64,000 nucleotides of DNA, taken from positions 21,331,327 through 21,395,326 of the forward strand of contig NC_049903.1 in assembly GCF_001411555.2 (NCBI RefSeq), read 5' to 3'. Position numbers and translations under genes: made by a program. Shown here one piece after another: positions 46,711 through 58,794 of the stretch. Below the pieces are notes generated by a model. That model worked only from the letters and a program-made list of their open reading frames with translations, made no database searches and was not told the DNA's origin. Positions within the stretch are counted from its first letter, which is position 1. The number at the start of each line of letters is the position of its first letter. This DNA is from Juglans regia (taxonomy: Eukaryota > Streptophyta > Magnoliopsida > Fagales > Juglandaceae).

Positions 46711-47099
46711 GAAATCAGGAGTGATTCAAGGAAACTAGACCCAAAGGGTGGGCTGCAGGCTGAATGTCAGCGGGATTTTGGGAATCATAGTAAAGCTGCA
46801 AATCTTGCAGGATTGGACCTGAACAAGCAGGCTCAGTCCTCAAAGGGCCCAAGGGAAGAGGCATTTCCAAATCAGAAATATTGTAGTAAAGATGGCAGGG
46901 TAGAAGCCAAATTTGGAAACAATACAAAAGTGATCCCCTCCTCCTTAGGTGGTTGTTTAAAGAGTCAAATATCCTCTCTAGATAATTTTTTGAATCAGCA
47001 TATAAAAGAGTTAGTTGAGACACGCCAGAAAGCAAAATGGAATAGGAGAGCACATGACAAGTCCTTCTCTCTCATTTCTCAAGCTTGTCCAAAAGTGTC

Positions 47100-50000
47100 A
47101 GTATCATGTGGTTGCCGACTAGTGAAGTCTAAGTGCCTCTCCCTCATCTTCCTCATTGAAACAAATATGGAAGAGAGAGAGTAGAGAACATAAGAAATTG
47201 TGTGGGTTATGAAAATAGCTTTGTGGTGGATAACAGGGACAGGAGTGGCGGCTTGGATTTCCTATGGAAGGATGAGGTCAGTGTGGAATTGGATTCCTAC
47301 TCACAAAGCCATATTTCCCTAAAACTCAAAGAGGGCTCAGCTAACAAGGCTTGGGTTCTAATTGGTTTTTATGGATCTCCATATACCAGAGAAAGGAGTG
47401 ACTCATGGAGATTGTTAAAGGCTCTAAAACCACCCAACCAGATGGCGTGGCTAATTGTGAGTTGTGTGATCTTGGCTATAAAGAGGACATATTCACATGG
47501 AGTAAAAATAGGATGGGAGCACAATTCACAAAGGAAAGACATAATAGAGGCTTTGCTAATGCACAATGATGTAAATACTGGATGGCACACTCAGTGGAGG
47601 TGGAGCCTGTTATTTCTTCTGATCACAAACTTATCCTGATATTTATGGACTCAAAGTGCCCAATGACCCTCAAGAGGCACATGCTTTTCAGGTATGAGGC
47701 CAAATGGTCCTCGAGGGAGAACTGCAAGAGGATGGCGGAGGAGGCATGGAGGAGGCCCTTACTCTTTTCAAATAATCTGGATAGGACAATGGGTTCCCTT
47801 GAGGTTTGTAAACAAAGATTAGTTGAGTGGAGTAGAAGGGCTTTTGGGAAGTTTAAGAGACAACTTAACCAAAATCTTAAGAAGTTAGATGAACAGCGAC
47901 GGTCTAACTCAGGGTCCCTCGGAGAGGAAATCAAAAGTAGTCAAGTTGAAATTGATAAAATGCTAGAGGAGGAAGAATGAATTGGAAATAAAGGGCCAAA
48001 CAATCATGGCTCAAGGATGGTGACAGAAACACAAAATTTTTCCATCACTGTGCCAACCAAATAAGGAAGACAAACTCATAAAGTGCATCAAAGATGAGGG
48101 TGAGCATGTAGCTGATTCTCAAGACGACATTACTAACTTATTTCAAATTTATTTTTAGGACCTTTTCACTTCATCTGGCCCTATGGGAATCTCAGAATGC
48201 TTGGGCAGCTTGGAAGCCAGGGTCACAAGGGATATGTGCTCTATGCTATCTAAGAGCTTTACTGAACAAGAAGTGGAAGAGGTCATCTTTCAAATGAGCC
48301 CTCTCACATCTCCTGGTCCAGATGGGTTTCTCCAAGCCTTCTACCATCACCACTGGAAATCGATAGGAAAGGATGTTTGCGCTGCAACCTTATTTGTTCT
48401 AAACTCTGGAGGTAAACTTGAGAAACTCAATGAGACTTTTATTGTATTAATTCCTAAGGTTAAGTCCCCTACACTGGTTACTGACTACAGACCTATCAGC
48501 CTGTGCAATGTCTTCTACAAGATTATCTCTAAAAATATTGCCAACAGACTCTAGAGGATCTTATCAGATATTATATCCCCCACATAGTCTGTCTTTGTGC
48601 CAGGTAGACTGATTTCAGATAATGTGATAATGGCCTTTGAGGCTTTACACTCAATGAACAACAAGCTGGTTGGGAAGGTTGGACGCATGGCCTTGAAGTT
48701 TGACATGAGTAAAGCTTATGACTGTATAGAATGGGAGTTTCTCAAGGTTGTGATGCTTAAGTTGGGCTTTCCAAGGGACTGGATTGACCTGACCATGAGG
48801 TGTATAGAATCAGTTTCATAATCAATTCTCATTAATGGGTCTCCAAAGAAAAATTATCTCCCTCTAGAGGACTGAGGCAGGGGGACCCACTGTCCCCCTT
48901 CTTGTTCATCTTATGTGCTGAAGTCTTGTGTACCATGTTGAACCAGGCTGAGGAAAAAGGCTCCATCTCGGGCATCCCAATGGCTAGAGGTAGATTACTC
49001 ATTAATCATTTGTTCTTTGCATATCACAGTCTACTTTTTGCAAGGCCAATGAAGCTGAGTGGAGAAGAATGATTCACATACTATCTATGTATGAAAATAC
49101 TTCGGGTTAGAGATTGAACAAAGCTAAGACATCCATCCAATTCAGCAGGAACAACCCTAAGGCCACCCAAGAACTTGTCCTCCAGATACCAGGCATTAGA
49201 TCCACCTTATCCTATGAACTTTATCTAGGCCTTCCTGCCATGGTTAGGAGATCAAAGGTTGGGTCTTTCAGAAGTATCCTCGACAAAATGAACAAGAAAG
49301 TCAACAATTTCAAGATTAAGTCTCTCTCACAAGCTGGAAAAGAAATCCTTCTAAAAGTAGTGGTACATGCCTTACCTACCTACTGCATAGGGGTATTCAA
49401 GTTACCCCATTCCCTTATTAACCAGATGAATAGAATCATGCATAACTTCTAGTGGGGTCAGTATGAGCGGGAAAGAAATGTGCACTAGATATCATGGTCC
49501 ACCATGGGGAAATTGAAGAAATGTGGAAGGCTGGGCGTTAGGGACATTGTGAGTTTCAATATTGCAATGTTGGCTAAAAAAGTCTAGCGCATCATTCAGC
49601 AACCTCAATCTCTAGCATCAAAGGTTATGAAAATAAAATACTTCCTTCATTCCTCTTTCTGGGAAGCAAAAGCAGGTAACAGAACCTCTTTCATCTGGAG
49701 GAGTTTGTTGGTAGCAAAATCCTTGGTGGACAAGGGATCAATTTGGAGAATAGGCAATGGTTGCAACGTTTAGATTTGGGGGGACAAGTGGCTCCCTCAA
49801 ACTTACTCAAGCAGAGTGACAAGTGCAGTGCAAGGGGGATGCTCAAGCAACTGTAAGTTCCCTGATTAATCTTGCCACAAGGACATGGAACCAAGCACTT
49901 ATTGAAGGCATGTTTAGTGAGGAGGAAGCTAGATTGATAAAACAAATCCCACTAAGCCAGTCTAACCAACCTGGCAGACTAATCTAGAGACATGGTGCTA

Positions 50001-51047
50001 AGGGCCAGTTCTCTGTCAGAAGAGCCTACCACTTGCACAAAGAGTGGATGGACCAAGCTCAGGCTCAATCCTCTAACAATTTGGAGAGTGCAGAGGGGTG
50101 GAATACTATCTAGAGACTCCAAGTCATCCCTGCCACAAAGAACTTCTTCATGTGGAGAGTTTGCAGGAATGGGCTCCCCACCCTACTGAACCTATGCGAA
50201 GGAAAATTGTTGAAGAGCCCTTGTGCCCTATATGCTTAAGAGAGGCAGAATTTGTTTGCCACATTACTTGGGATTGACCTACAACCCAAGATGTCTGGGG
50301 ACAGTGCTCGAGGTTCCTACAGAAGAAGTCCTTTACTCCCATATCATTCAAGGAATTGTGGTTCCAATTGTGCAAAAGTGCTAATTTGGATATCCTTGAT
50401 GAGTTTGTTGTGATCTAGAAACTCCTCTAGCAGAGAAGAAACAAGTTTATTTTCCAAAAGGAGTTCAGTCATCCCTCAAGTATTTTGAATCAAGCTCATG
50501 GTGAGTTAGGTGGGTTGGAGGCCATTAATGGCTCGAGAGCAAGGTTGCAAACTGTAGAACATATTAAAGAGAAATGGACTGCTCCTCCAGTGAGCTCCTA
50601 CAAAATCAACTGGGATGCAGCCGTAAGACTAACTGCAAAATTGGACTTGGGTTGGTTGTAAGAGATCACAGAGACTTGATGATTGCTGCCTTAAGGATGA
50701 ATAGGCCACTGTTCCCTGACCCTTTACTAGCATAGGCATGTGGGGATTTCGAAGCAACCAAGCTGGGAATTCAACTGGGTTTATCCCGAGTGATAATTGA
50801 GGGAGATTCTCAACAAGTTACCAGAGCATTGTTGGCCAAGGACCAAGAGGAGTCTGCTTCCTCCATGATTGTTAAGGATACTCAAGCTCTGCTAGTACAT
50901 TTTTTGGAGTGGTTAGTTAGGCATGTTAGAAGAGAGGCAAACAAAGTGGCACATAGGTTGGCTAAAGATGCTTTACTTATCTCAAATTATATTGTAAACA
51001 TGGAGGATCCACAGAGGCGAAGGAAAAATTTAGGAGATTTGGTCTGA
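47100..51047 (+). pseudogene. LINE ORF2 remnant (endonuclease, reverse transcriptase, RNase H)
   Basis: Endonuclease traces: GGLDFLWKDEVSVEL and, later, ISSDHKLILIFMD. Reverse transcriptase keeps [48 protein letters not shown] and GLRQGDPLSPFLFILCAE. The catalytic FADD box reads FAYH (near 49020), so both aspartates are gone. In-frame stops lie near 48552 and 48819. The RNase H-like end has VIIEGDSQQV and RREANKVAHRLAKDAL. Long dead. Confidence 0.9.
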
Positions 51048-51052
51048 AGAGA

Positions 51053-51339
51053 AAATCAATTTTACGGCGAAAATCGTAGGACCCAAAGATAATTTGTTCC
51101 CACCATCAATTTTGTCCAAATTTGTTCTCACATTTTACATCCTGTGTAATATGTGGGGATTATTTGTTGCGGTGACATATTTCGTCTCAAAATGGTTGTT
51201 TTCCACCGACTCTCAATGGTCCGTCGTGAGTCGTTGCAACAAGCCAATTCATTTTCCATCTGTGATTAGCTAAGTATTTTACACCATGGTTTTGTCTTGG
51301 AAAAAAATTTTGTGAGAAAATGCCAAATTTGTTGTAGTA
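51053..51339. mobile_element. CACTA-like right-terminal fragment
   Basis: Ends TTTGTTGTAGTA, one base from the En/Spm-type right terminus (...TAGTG), preceded by a TTTTGTGAGAAAATGCC subterminal block that resembles the fragment ending at 52982. The left end is absent. It abuts the LINE remnant. Confidence 0.4.
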
Positions 51340-51450
51340 TTCTCATTTCATATCTTATAAAAATAATATTAGAAATTAATAAAATTTGATAATGCAAATG
51401 AACATATGGTGCACTTTAGATAGATGTAGTTGGCTGGGAAAATGTTTCAG

Positions 51451-51554
51451 GTATGTATTGTTTCAGGTGGCTTTGTATGAATTATAGGGCAACAAAAATA
51501 AAGCAAATATATATATATGACAACAAGTATGTATTGTTTCAGGTGGCTTTGTAT
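51451..51554. repeat. Perfect 28-bp direct repeat
   Basis: Copies at 51451-51478 and 51527-51554, 76 bp apart, each containing GTATTGTTTCAGGTGGCTTT. A (TA)n stretch lies between them. The surrounding 51340-52470 has no recognised gene. Confidence 0.95.
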
Positions 51555-52479
51555 CAATTAGAAATATGGTGGATTTTATATGGTTGGTTTCAGTGGTATT
51601 GTATGTTTTATGTGAAAAATGATACTAGAGTTTTAGTTTGAGGGCTCCATTAATCTTGTTCAATGGCTCCTAAGGTGAGGTTGTAAACCACGTGGCAATA
51701 CTCAATTTCAAATATGTGAACCGAAAATATTTGAATGTGTCTTGGGAGGTCTTAAACTAGTGGGATCATGTTATGATAACTTGAGTAAGGGATATGAAAT
51801 CGAAGTGGTTGGATATGAGGAAGTTTTAATTAGCCATTATCATATCCCAGATTCCTTGTTTATATCAGCCTTTAATTGATTTGTTGTAGTAATGTCCTAG
51901 TAGATAGGTAAGTTTTCGGGTAATTATGAGCCCCTAATATTAGTGGATGAAGAGTCTTTGCTTCCAAATTTTGGAAAGATGAATTGGAGAAATTTACAGT
52001 AGCATGGAATTGTTTTTAATATTTTGTTGAGAACCAAAAATATGTATACATGTTGTAGTTAGGCACAAAGATTTGTTATGAACATTCTGAAGGCAATATG
52101 GGCTTCCCTCCTATAGCACTTCCCTATTTGTAAACATTGACTTATTTTTATGGCCTTGATTGACTGGTTAATCCAGTGAAAGTTAAGATGTCTAAAACTA
52201 GTATTAATTGATCTGTTATATATATGAGTCAACTGTATTTTTGGTTGAAGCTCTTCAGGTGTTGAATTTTGCAAGAATGGCCTTTAATGTACATCAGTTC
52301 AAGAATGGCCTTCAGAATCATTTTGCAAGAATTTGTTCCCATTAGTTATAACTATTTCTTATATCTTTCTGATGGTCAGCTACTTTTTAATTCAATGTAG
52401 TGATATTTGAGTATTTCTGATTGTAACACTTTGTAGAAAAGTGTAGTGAATCTACTAGCTTTTTCTATAGGCACAATTT

Positions 52480-52982
52480 GTGAGAAAAGACTTTCTAAGA
52501 AGGGTTGATGTGGCCGCAAAATAGGTAGTTTTCACAATGGGTAGAATTATTTGCCACAGCTAATGTTCATGGAAATTGCTTTTTCCAAAAAATAAGGCTA
52601 ATGTGAATAGATGTTTCATTCACCTTTACGGACATTTGGTTTTTCTTGGAAAATAGTTTTTTCCACAAAAATTATTCATGGGAACAACAGTAATCTACAA
52701 CCTCATTTCATGCCAAACTGTCTTATTTTTCACAAGACCATCTAGATCATGAATTATTTGCGGCCAAATCTAGATGATTTCTTTGCCGACTAAACCGTGG
52801 ATAAAAGTAGTTTTTTTCCCACGAGTTATCGTTTTGGTGGAGAACAAATACCTTATCTAACCAATAATATGCCATGAGTCTTCCACGAAAGAATTTGATG
52901 AGAAAATAGTTTTCCTCACTAAGGTCATATCTTTTCCGACCACTATCCCTTCCGAAAAAAAAAAACAGTATTTGTTATAGTG
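52480..52982. mobile_element. CACTA-like right-terminal fragment
   Basis: Ends TTTGTTATAGTG, matching the reverse complement of CACTATAACAAA, a typical En/Spm terminus, after an A run. The subterminal region repeats TTTTCC and GGAAAA words. No transposase or left end is visible. Confidence 0.45.
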
Positions 52983-53790
52983 GAAGTTAAGCTAATTTAT
53001 TACTTATGATTATAGATATATGTTATGTAATAAATATAAATGTGAATATGCACAATAATCATAAACACAATCGATCACTCCATAATTCAACCTAATTATA
53101 CCATTCTAAATTAATAGAAATGAAAATATTAACTAATTTATCGTATAAACTCAATTAAAAGTCTAGGATAAATAGGCAGCAAAGGTCCCTATAAATTCAA
53201 GGACCATTATTTTGTATGCTTGAAAGTGCAATCTCACCAAATGAAATGTGAGATAACAATAGAAAAGAAAGAAAAATTCTACTCACAATCTCCTGTATCA
53301 CACACCAATATGTGATTTTTTATTTTTACCATTCCATTTAAACACACATATTGATGTGTAAACATATATATTTAAATAAAAGAACAAAAATAGCAAATCA
53401 CGTGTTGGTGTGTGGTGTGAAAATGACAAGTAACATTTCTCGAAAAGAAATAAAGATTTCATTCCCCTGGGCCTAAAAAAGAGAACATTTATGACAATGA
53501 TAAGTGAAAAAAAATCATATTACATTATATGCAATAGGTAGCAATGAATGTTAAGGGAGTGCAGAATGTAAAGGCGGTCATTTGTTATTCCACGACCTGT
53601 ACAATGGCAGTAGTGACTATGACTCGACGGAATTGCAATTTCATTTGCAAACAACATAATCGAGCAAAAGTAGTATTATATCTAAATGATTGAGACTCGC
53701 TCAAATCAAATACTATATTGGCAAAGTAATTATCTTATAATGTTGGCTCCCCACTAGATCCTTCTTAATTTCCACAACATTGTTACCTGG
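52983..53790. other. AT-rich stretch, nothing recognised
   Basis: No frame of note on either strand and no terminal repeats found. Confidence 0.5.
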
Positions 53791-53934
53791 CTAGGAGGTC
53801 ATTGCCCTAGTCTATTGGTTACCCCACTCAAGGACCTTCTTGCTTGTTTTGCTCTAGGGCAATCCTTAGCCAATTGACCCTGTTGGCCACATCTATATTA
53901 GGAAACTCATGCCAATGCGGCATTTTCCATAATC

Positions 53935-55495
53935 ATTACGTCCATAGGGTTTTCATTTAAAACATCATTATTTTGAAAACTTACTTCAAGTATAAACAAA
54001 ACGTCATCATAAATAAAACATTAATTTTAAAGCATTAATAAACATTCTTTTACCTTATCATCAAGCATAAGCATTCATTTTCTTTAACATTATTAATCAT
54101 TTGTTACTTTAACCTCATCATTATGGTCCTTACACATTGTTGACCCCGTGTGTTAAGGTTGGAGACTCTCAATCGATGGTTCTTCCTGAGCGACCGGCTT
54201 AAGAACTGAAACTTCATAAATGGGTCATCACTAGGTGCACCGCCATTGATGCATTCCGATGTTGCCATCCATCCCAACCTTATGGTACCGTCCTTAACCT
54301 CATATGGCCAATTCATTAACCTCATGCTACATGCATTCATACTTTGTTTCTCTTTTCTTTACATTAACTTTTATCTTATTTTTCATTCTTTAAAATAAAC
54401 ACTCATGAAAGATAATATTCAATCATATAATCAGTCGTGCAAAACTCTAACATCCTAAAGCATCTATCATCATGCATTAGGTTCATAAAAAAGGGTTCTG
54501 AAAGAAAGTGTTTATACATTCATATACACTTCTAAAGACATGTACTACACACACATATATACTTTTGCAAAAGAACTTTTATACCTTAGTATAAAGTGAT
54601 GTGTAGAAGAACATGATCATAGTCACTTACCTCGATCTTTATGCAAACAAAACTATTTGTTCGTTTCTCCAAACCTTTCAATTGAATCTTATAACAATTT
54701 AATCAATCATGTAAACTTTCTAAATCCTTATGCATTATACATGGTATGTAACGCCCTAATAGAAGGCCCAAACCACATTATCTATATGCCAAAAAAGACT
54801 AGTCAATGATACAATTAGACTCCCATTGGAACCTTATAAAAAGCAAGAACTTCTCCTTCACAAGTAATGTGGGATCTCATGCACCACTTACCCTTATCTT
54901 TATCATATGGGATATCACATGGTATGCTTCGTGCATGGATATATGTTTGTCTCTATTTCTTACTTATCACTATTCCTACTTGATACTATGCTATGGCATG
55001 CTCGGTTTCATGCACATACTATATATACTCGGCTTAGGGCTTCTAACTATGTGACATACATACGACTAGGGCTCATGACATACTCGGTTTAAAGGCTCAT
55101 GACATGCTCGGGTTAAAAGCTCATGACATGCTTGGGTTATAGGCTCATGACATGCTTGGTTATGGGCTTGAATCATGCTTGGTTGGGCTTCTATCATATT
55201 CAGTTTTAGGGCTTCTATCATGCTAAGTTTAGGGCCTCTATCATGCTCGGTTTTAGGGCTTAGACCACTTAGTTTTAGGATTTCATAACCTGTTTGGTTT
55301 AGAGTTTAGCCATGCTCGGTTTAGAGTTCATGTGACTCTCTTTCTTTCCTTTTGACTCTGCATGTTAGAGTTTTAGTGCATCTAGTGGAGTGGGTATTTT
55401 ACCTAAGGGCAATCCGAGACCTAACATGGATGGGGAAGCCAAGAGTTTTGGGGTTTCAAAACCCTAATTCCCTTGACTTATGGACGGTTCTATCA
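53935..55495. mobile_element. LTR-like insertion in the Gypsy gag
   Basis: Contains the CCCCGTGTGTTAAGG module (near 54145) shared with the large LTRs, an LTR-like start TGTAACGCCC at 54747, and a 24-bp tandem array. Its edges and target duplication were not resolved, and more than one insertion may be present. Confidence 0.4.
55072..55330. repeat. ~24-bp tandem array (TCATGACATGCTCGG-type)
   Basis: About nine to ten degenerate units of TCATGACATGCTCGGTTTA, grading into TCTATCATGCTCGGTTTTA, read directly. Confidence 0.88.
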
Positions 55496-56016
55496 CAGTA
55501 ATTCTCTACTTGTGTCGCACCATATGTCAACCTCTAGAAGGAAAGTAGAGGACTTTTTGGTTCGGCGTGCACCTACAAATCTCGAAGATCTGCTCAAGAT
55601 TGACCATCCGTTTATTTGCATCATGGGTCCGTCGGTAGACATGATGTTGGCGTTTGGGTAGGCCTTCAGAAACCTCTTGTAATTGCACGCATGCTGAATA
55701 TATAGCTTGCGGGTTTTGTTGTAGTTGCTGACGATTCTCTGCCAGATGGCGTATTAAGCTACGCTATTGTCTCTGCTAAGGGTCAAGTACTTACTACTAC
55801 CTCTCGTTGGGCTATTCTTAGGTTGAGGCATCGTGGTAACCAAGGCAGAGTCGTCTGCTTCTTCATCTACCTCTTGGTGGCATCTTCCAATATCCTGCCA
55901 CAATTCCCGATACTGCATGCACACTAATTCTTCAAGATAACATGCATCCAATCACAATTTCAAACCTATTATTACTAGCAAATTACAAACCAATTCTCTG
56001 GTTTAGAGCTACATAT

Positions 56017-56028
56017 GCTCTGATACCA
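56017..56028 (-). other. Gypsy primer-binding site (initiator tRNA-Met)
   Basis: Minus strand TGGTATCAGAGC, four bases after an LTR-like end (...GGGCTGTCA at 56033). This fixes the orientation of the neighbouring LTR and gag as minus. Confidence 0.8.
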
Positions 56029-58794
56029 CCAATGACAGCCCAAGCCCCAAGCTAGCAAGAGATCATCATCCAGGTCACTGGCACATAGGCACATGAAACT
56101 GGATCGATCATGTCACCTTGCATGCATTGTATTTTAATTTAGCAATATATGCTTAGCAAGTTATGTTGCAATGGAAAGTAGTCGCAAGTTACAACGTACT
56201 AGAGAAAACTAAAAACTTAAAACATAAAATCATGTCACCTAGTTAGTTCTTCGAAGGATCCAATCCAAAGACAAACATGTCTTCATGTCTCCAAACTAAC
56301 TAGGGCCTAAAATTGCTCAAAGCCTCAAATATTACTTATTTATTTGGTTTTGGTTGAATCCTCTAGGAATTTCTTTTCATATTTCTTTGTCCATTTCTTA
56401 GAAAATGACATGCATTGTCGAGGCTTATGTTTTAGATCAACTCCTCACAAGTGCAAGTGCAAGCAACTCCAAAAACCTACACATGACCATTGCCGAGAAT
56501 GTCATGCAAAGGTTTCCAATTTAAGTTTTTAATTCTTCAATCCTAGCAAGGTTTTCAGTCATCCAAGACCATTTCCACTATGTAAATAGTGGAATGTGCT
56601 GGCTGCTTAGGTGGCAGTCATGCAGGTTACCACTTGTTTTTAAGCATGTGGCCCAACCCATTACCTCTTGATCAAGATAAATTATCGTGGTAAGTACATA
56701 TGTTATAGCCAGCCTGTAATACCATATTCATTCCTTCTTACGTACGCTTCTCTCTTTCTGACGTACGTTCCGTCTTTATGACGTAAGCAAATCCTGAGGT
56801 ATTTTGAAATATATCGTGTGACTTCTAGGGCACGCCCAATGTTTTAAATATACTGGAAATATTTATAAGGAGTATTTCCAGTATTATTGAATTAAGATTG
56901 ATCTTAAATACGACAATCATAATATTCTTGAAGAGTTCCAAAAATATTATAATTGTCAGAAATCATTTTAATATCATTATTAAAATTATTTCAATTATTT
57001 AAGATATTATTGGATTTAAATTATGTTGAAAGCTTTTATTAATCAAATGGTTTTATTCTCTTAGATATGTTAAGTGAGACTTCATCATTTTATTAATGAT
57101 GAAGAATATTATTTTATAAACTAAAATTAGTTTAAAATAATATTCTACCTTAATTCCTCTAAGCACTTTTAATTAACTTAATGTTTTACGCATTTTCAAA
57201 TCAGTGTTTGAGATCCATCGTTAGATCATTACGTGGATCCCCAGACGAAGGGACTGGGTTAAATACCCAGACCTCCTCTCTTTCTCCCTCACTTTTTCCC
57301 TCAGCTCTCTCTCTCCTCCTTCTCCCTCAAGCGTACGCAGTACGCGGCCTCTCCTCCACGCTGATTCTTCCATAGCTCAGCCTGGCGCCGCCGTGCGTCA
57401 CCAGACCTCACCGCCGGCACCACCAGCTCCACCTCCCTCCGGCGAGCCCTCCCATGCCAGTCTCCCTCCCTCACGCTCTCTCCTCCTCTCCTTCGGTAGT
57501 GCACAGCCCGAACGGGCTTAGTGCTTACTGCGCCGCTGTGCGCCGTCCTCCAGCGCCACCACCTCCACAACAGCTTCTCCTTCTGCCTGCCATCACCCTC
57601 CAGTGAGGTTGGCCTCCACCTTGCAGCCACCTTCCCCGTAGCACACACTTAGAGACCCATGCACAGCTTCACCGTGCGTTGCTTCTAGCGCCATCGTACG
57701 CGGCACCCACAGCCACCAAGCACCACCATGGACTCCCCCTTCCCTCCCCCTTCCTCCTCCACGTGACCCAAGGCCCATAGCCTCCCCTTGATTCACCGCA
57801 CGGGCTCTCTCCCTCCTTCACGCACGGGTTTCACACCCTCCAACACCGTGCACCGCCACCCACGGCGTGTAACAGCCACCTTCAGCCTCCTCAAGCCACC
57901 ACCATGCCATCCCAGCCATCCCCGGCCTCGATCTGTCACCCATGCACGCACACTCTCTCTCACTCTCCCACGGCTTCTCCCTCTCCCTTACATGACCATT
58001 CCTCCTTCCTCCTTCGTGAGCCACCGTGGCGCCATCCCAATGCCACCAGGAGCTCCACCAGCAACCCCTCAACCCAACCCTAGGTCCAAACCACCACTTT
58101 GAGTGGTGGGTAGTCACTGCACTTGATGGACAGCCACTGCGCATGGCTGATCGCCACTGTACACGGTTAGATCCGCCGTGTTACGCTCATTGCCATCATC
58201 ACAAAGCCTTCACGAGCCCTTCCAAGACCACACCTAGCTATCCAAACGCCTAAACAGTTAACGTACGTGAGTTAGCCGCCACGTACGACACTTCCGACAT
58301 CTTCGGCTGTGACGATCAACGAGCAACGCACGGGTTATCCTGTCGATGGTATAACCCTCTATCCCTCGTTAATTATGCTAGATATTGATTAGTTGACTAG
58401 GTTGTGGACTGTGCTGTTGGTATTTGTGGAGTTGTGGTATTTTGATGTGGTGCTATGTGATGAAGTGTTGGGCATTATGTGTAGTGAAGTGTTGGGCATA
58501 TCTGTGTTGGATGGAGATGTGTTGTGCCGTGTAGTATACTGTAAAGTATTGGGCATAATTGAGAAGTGTGTTGTGTTGTGTTGTGGATTGTGTTGTAATG
58601 GTGGCGTGTTGTATGTGGAATGGAGTGTTGTATGTGGAATGGAAAGAGTACACACTAAGTGTACTCTGTGTGTAGCGTAGTGAGAGATAAGGAGAGTATA
58701 TGTAAAATATACCCTCCTAGCATATTGTGGAACGGGGAAGAGTACACGCTGAGTATACTCTATGTGGCGTAATATGCATGAAGAGAGTACATTT

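Larger units (their letters stand above)
45810..51047 (+). mobile_element. L1-type LINE, degenerate
   Basis: Nearly full-length gene order on the plus strand: ORF1 start (EDDLHKQWEGLTLSEQE near 45875), a CCHC-type zinc region near 46490, an AP-type endonuclease region (about 47100-47690), reverse transcriptase (48180-49460), a zf-RVT-like stretch, and a C-terminal RNase H-like domain (50590-51047). Stops and frameshifts occur throughout. A poly(A) tail and target duplication were not identified, so both edges are approximate. Confidence 0.9.
53800..55960 (-). pseudogene. Gypsy gag remnant, interrupted
   Basis: On the minus strand the N-terminal gag part runs 55951-55480 and includes RFLKAYP and, in another frame, NLEQIFEICRCTPNQKV, typical of Ty3/Gypsy gag. 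A block with CRCGQQG-like zinc-knuckle text (YRCGQQGQLAKDCP, near 53915-53870) marks its C-terminal end. There the zinc-binding His is Gln and the first Cys is lost. Between them, 53935-55495 is LTR-like sequence of other origin, so the gag has been split by insertion. Stops and shifts abound. Confidence 0.7.

Noticed and set aside
57300..58250. Arg/Trp/Gly-rich and Pro-rich frames
   Set aside because: Part of LTR-4; no recognisable protein, and codon use is not gene-like.
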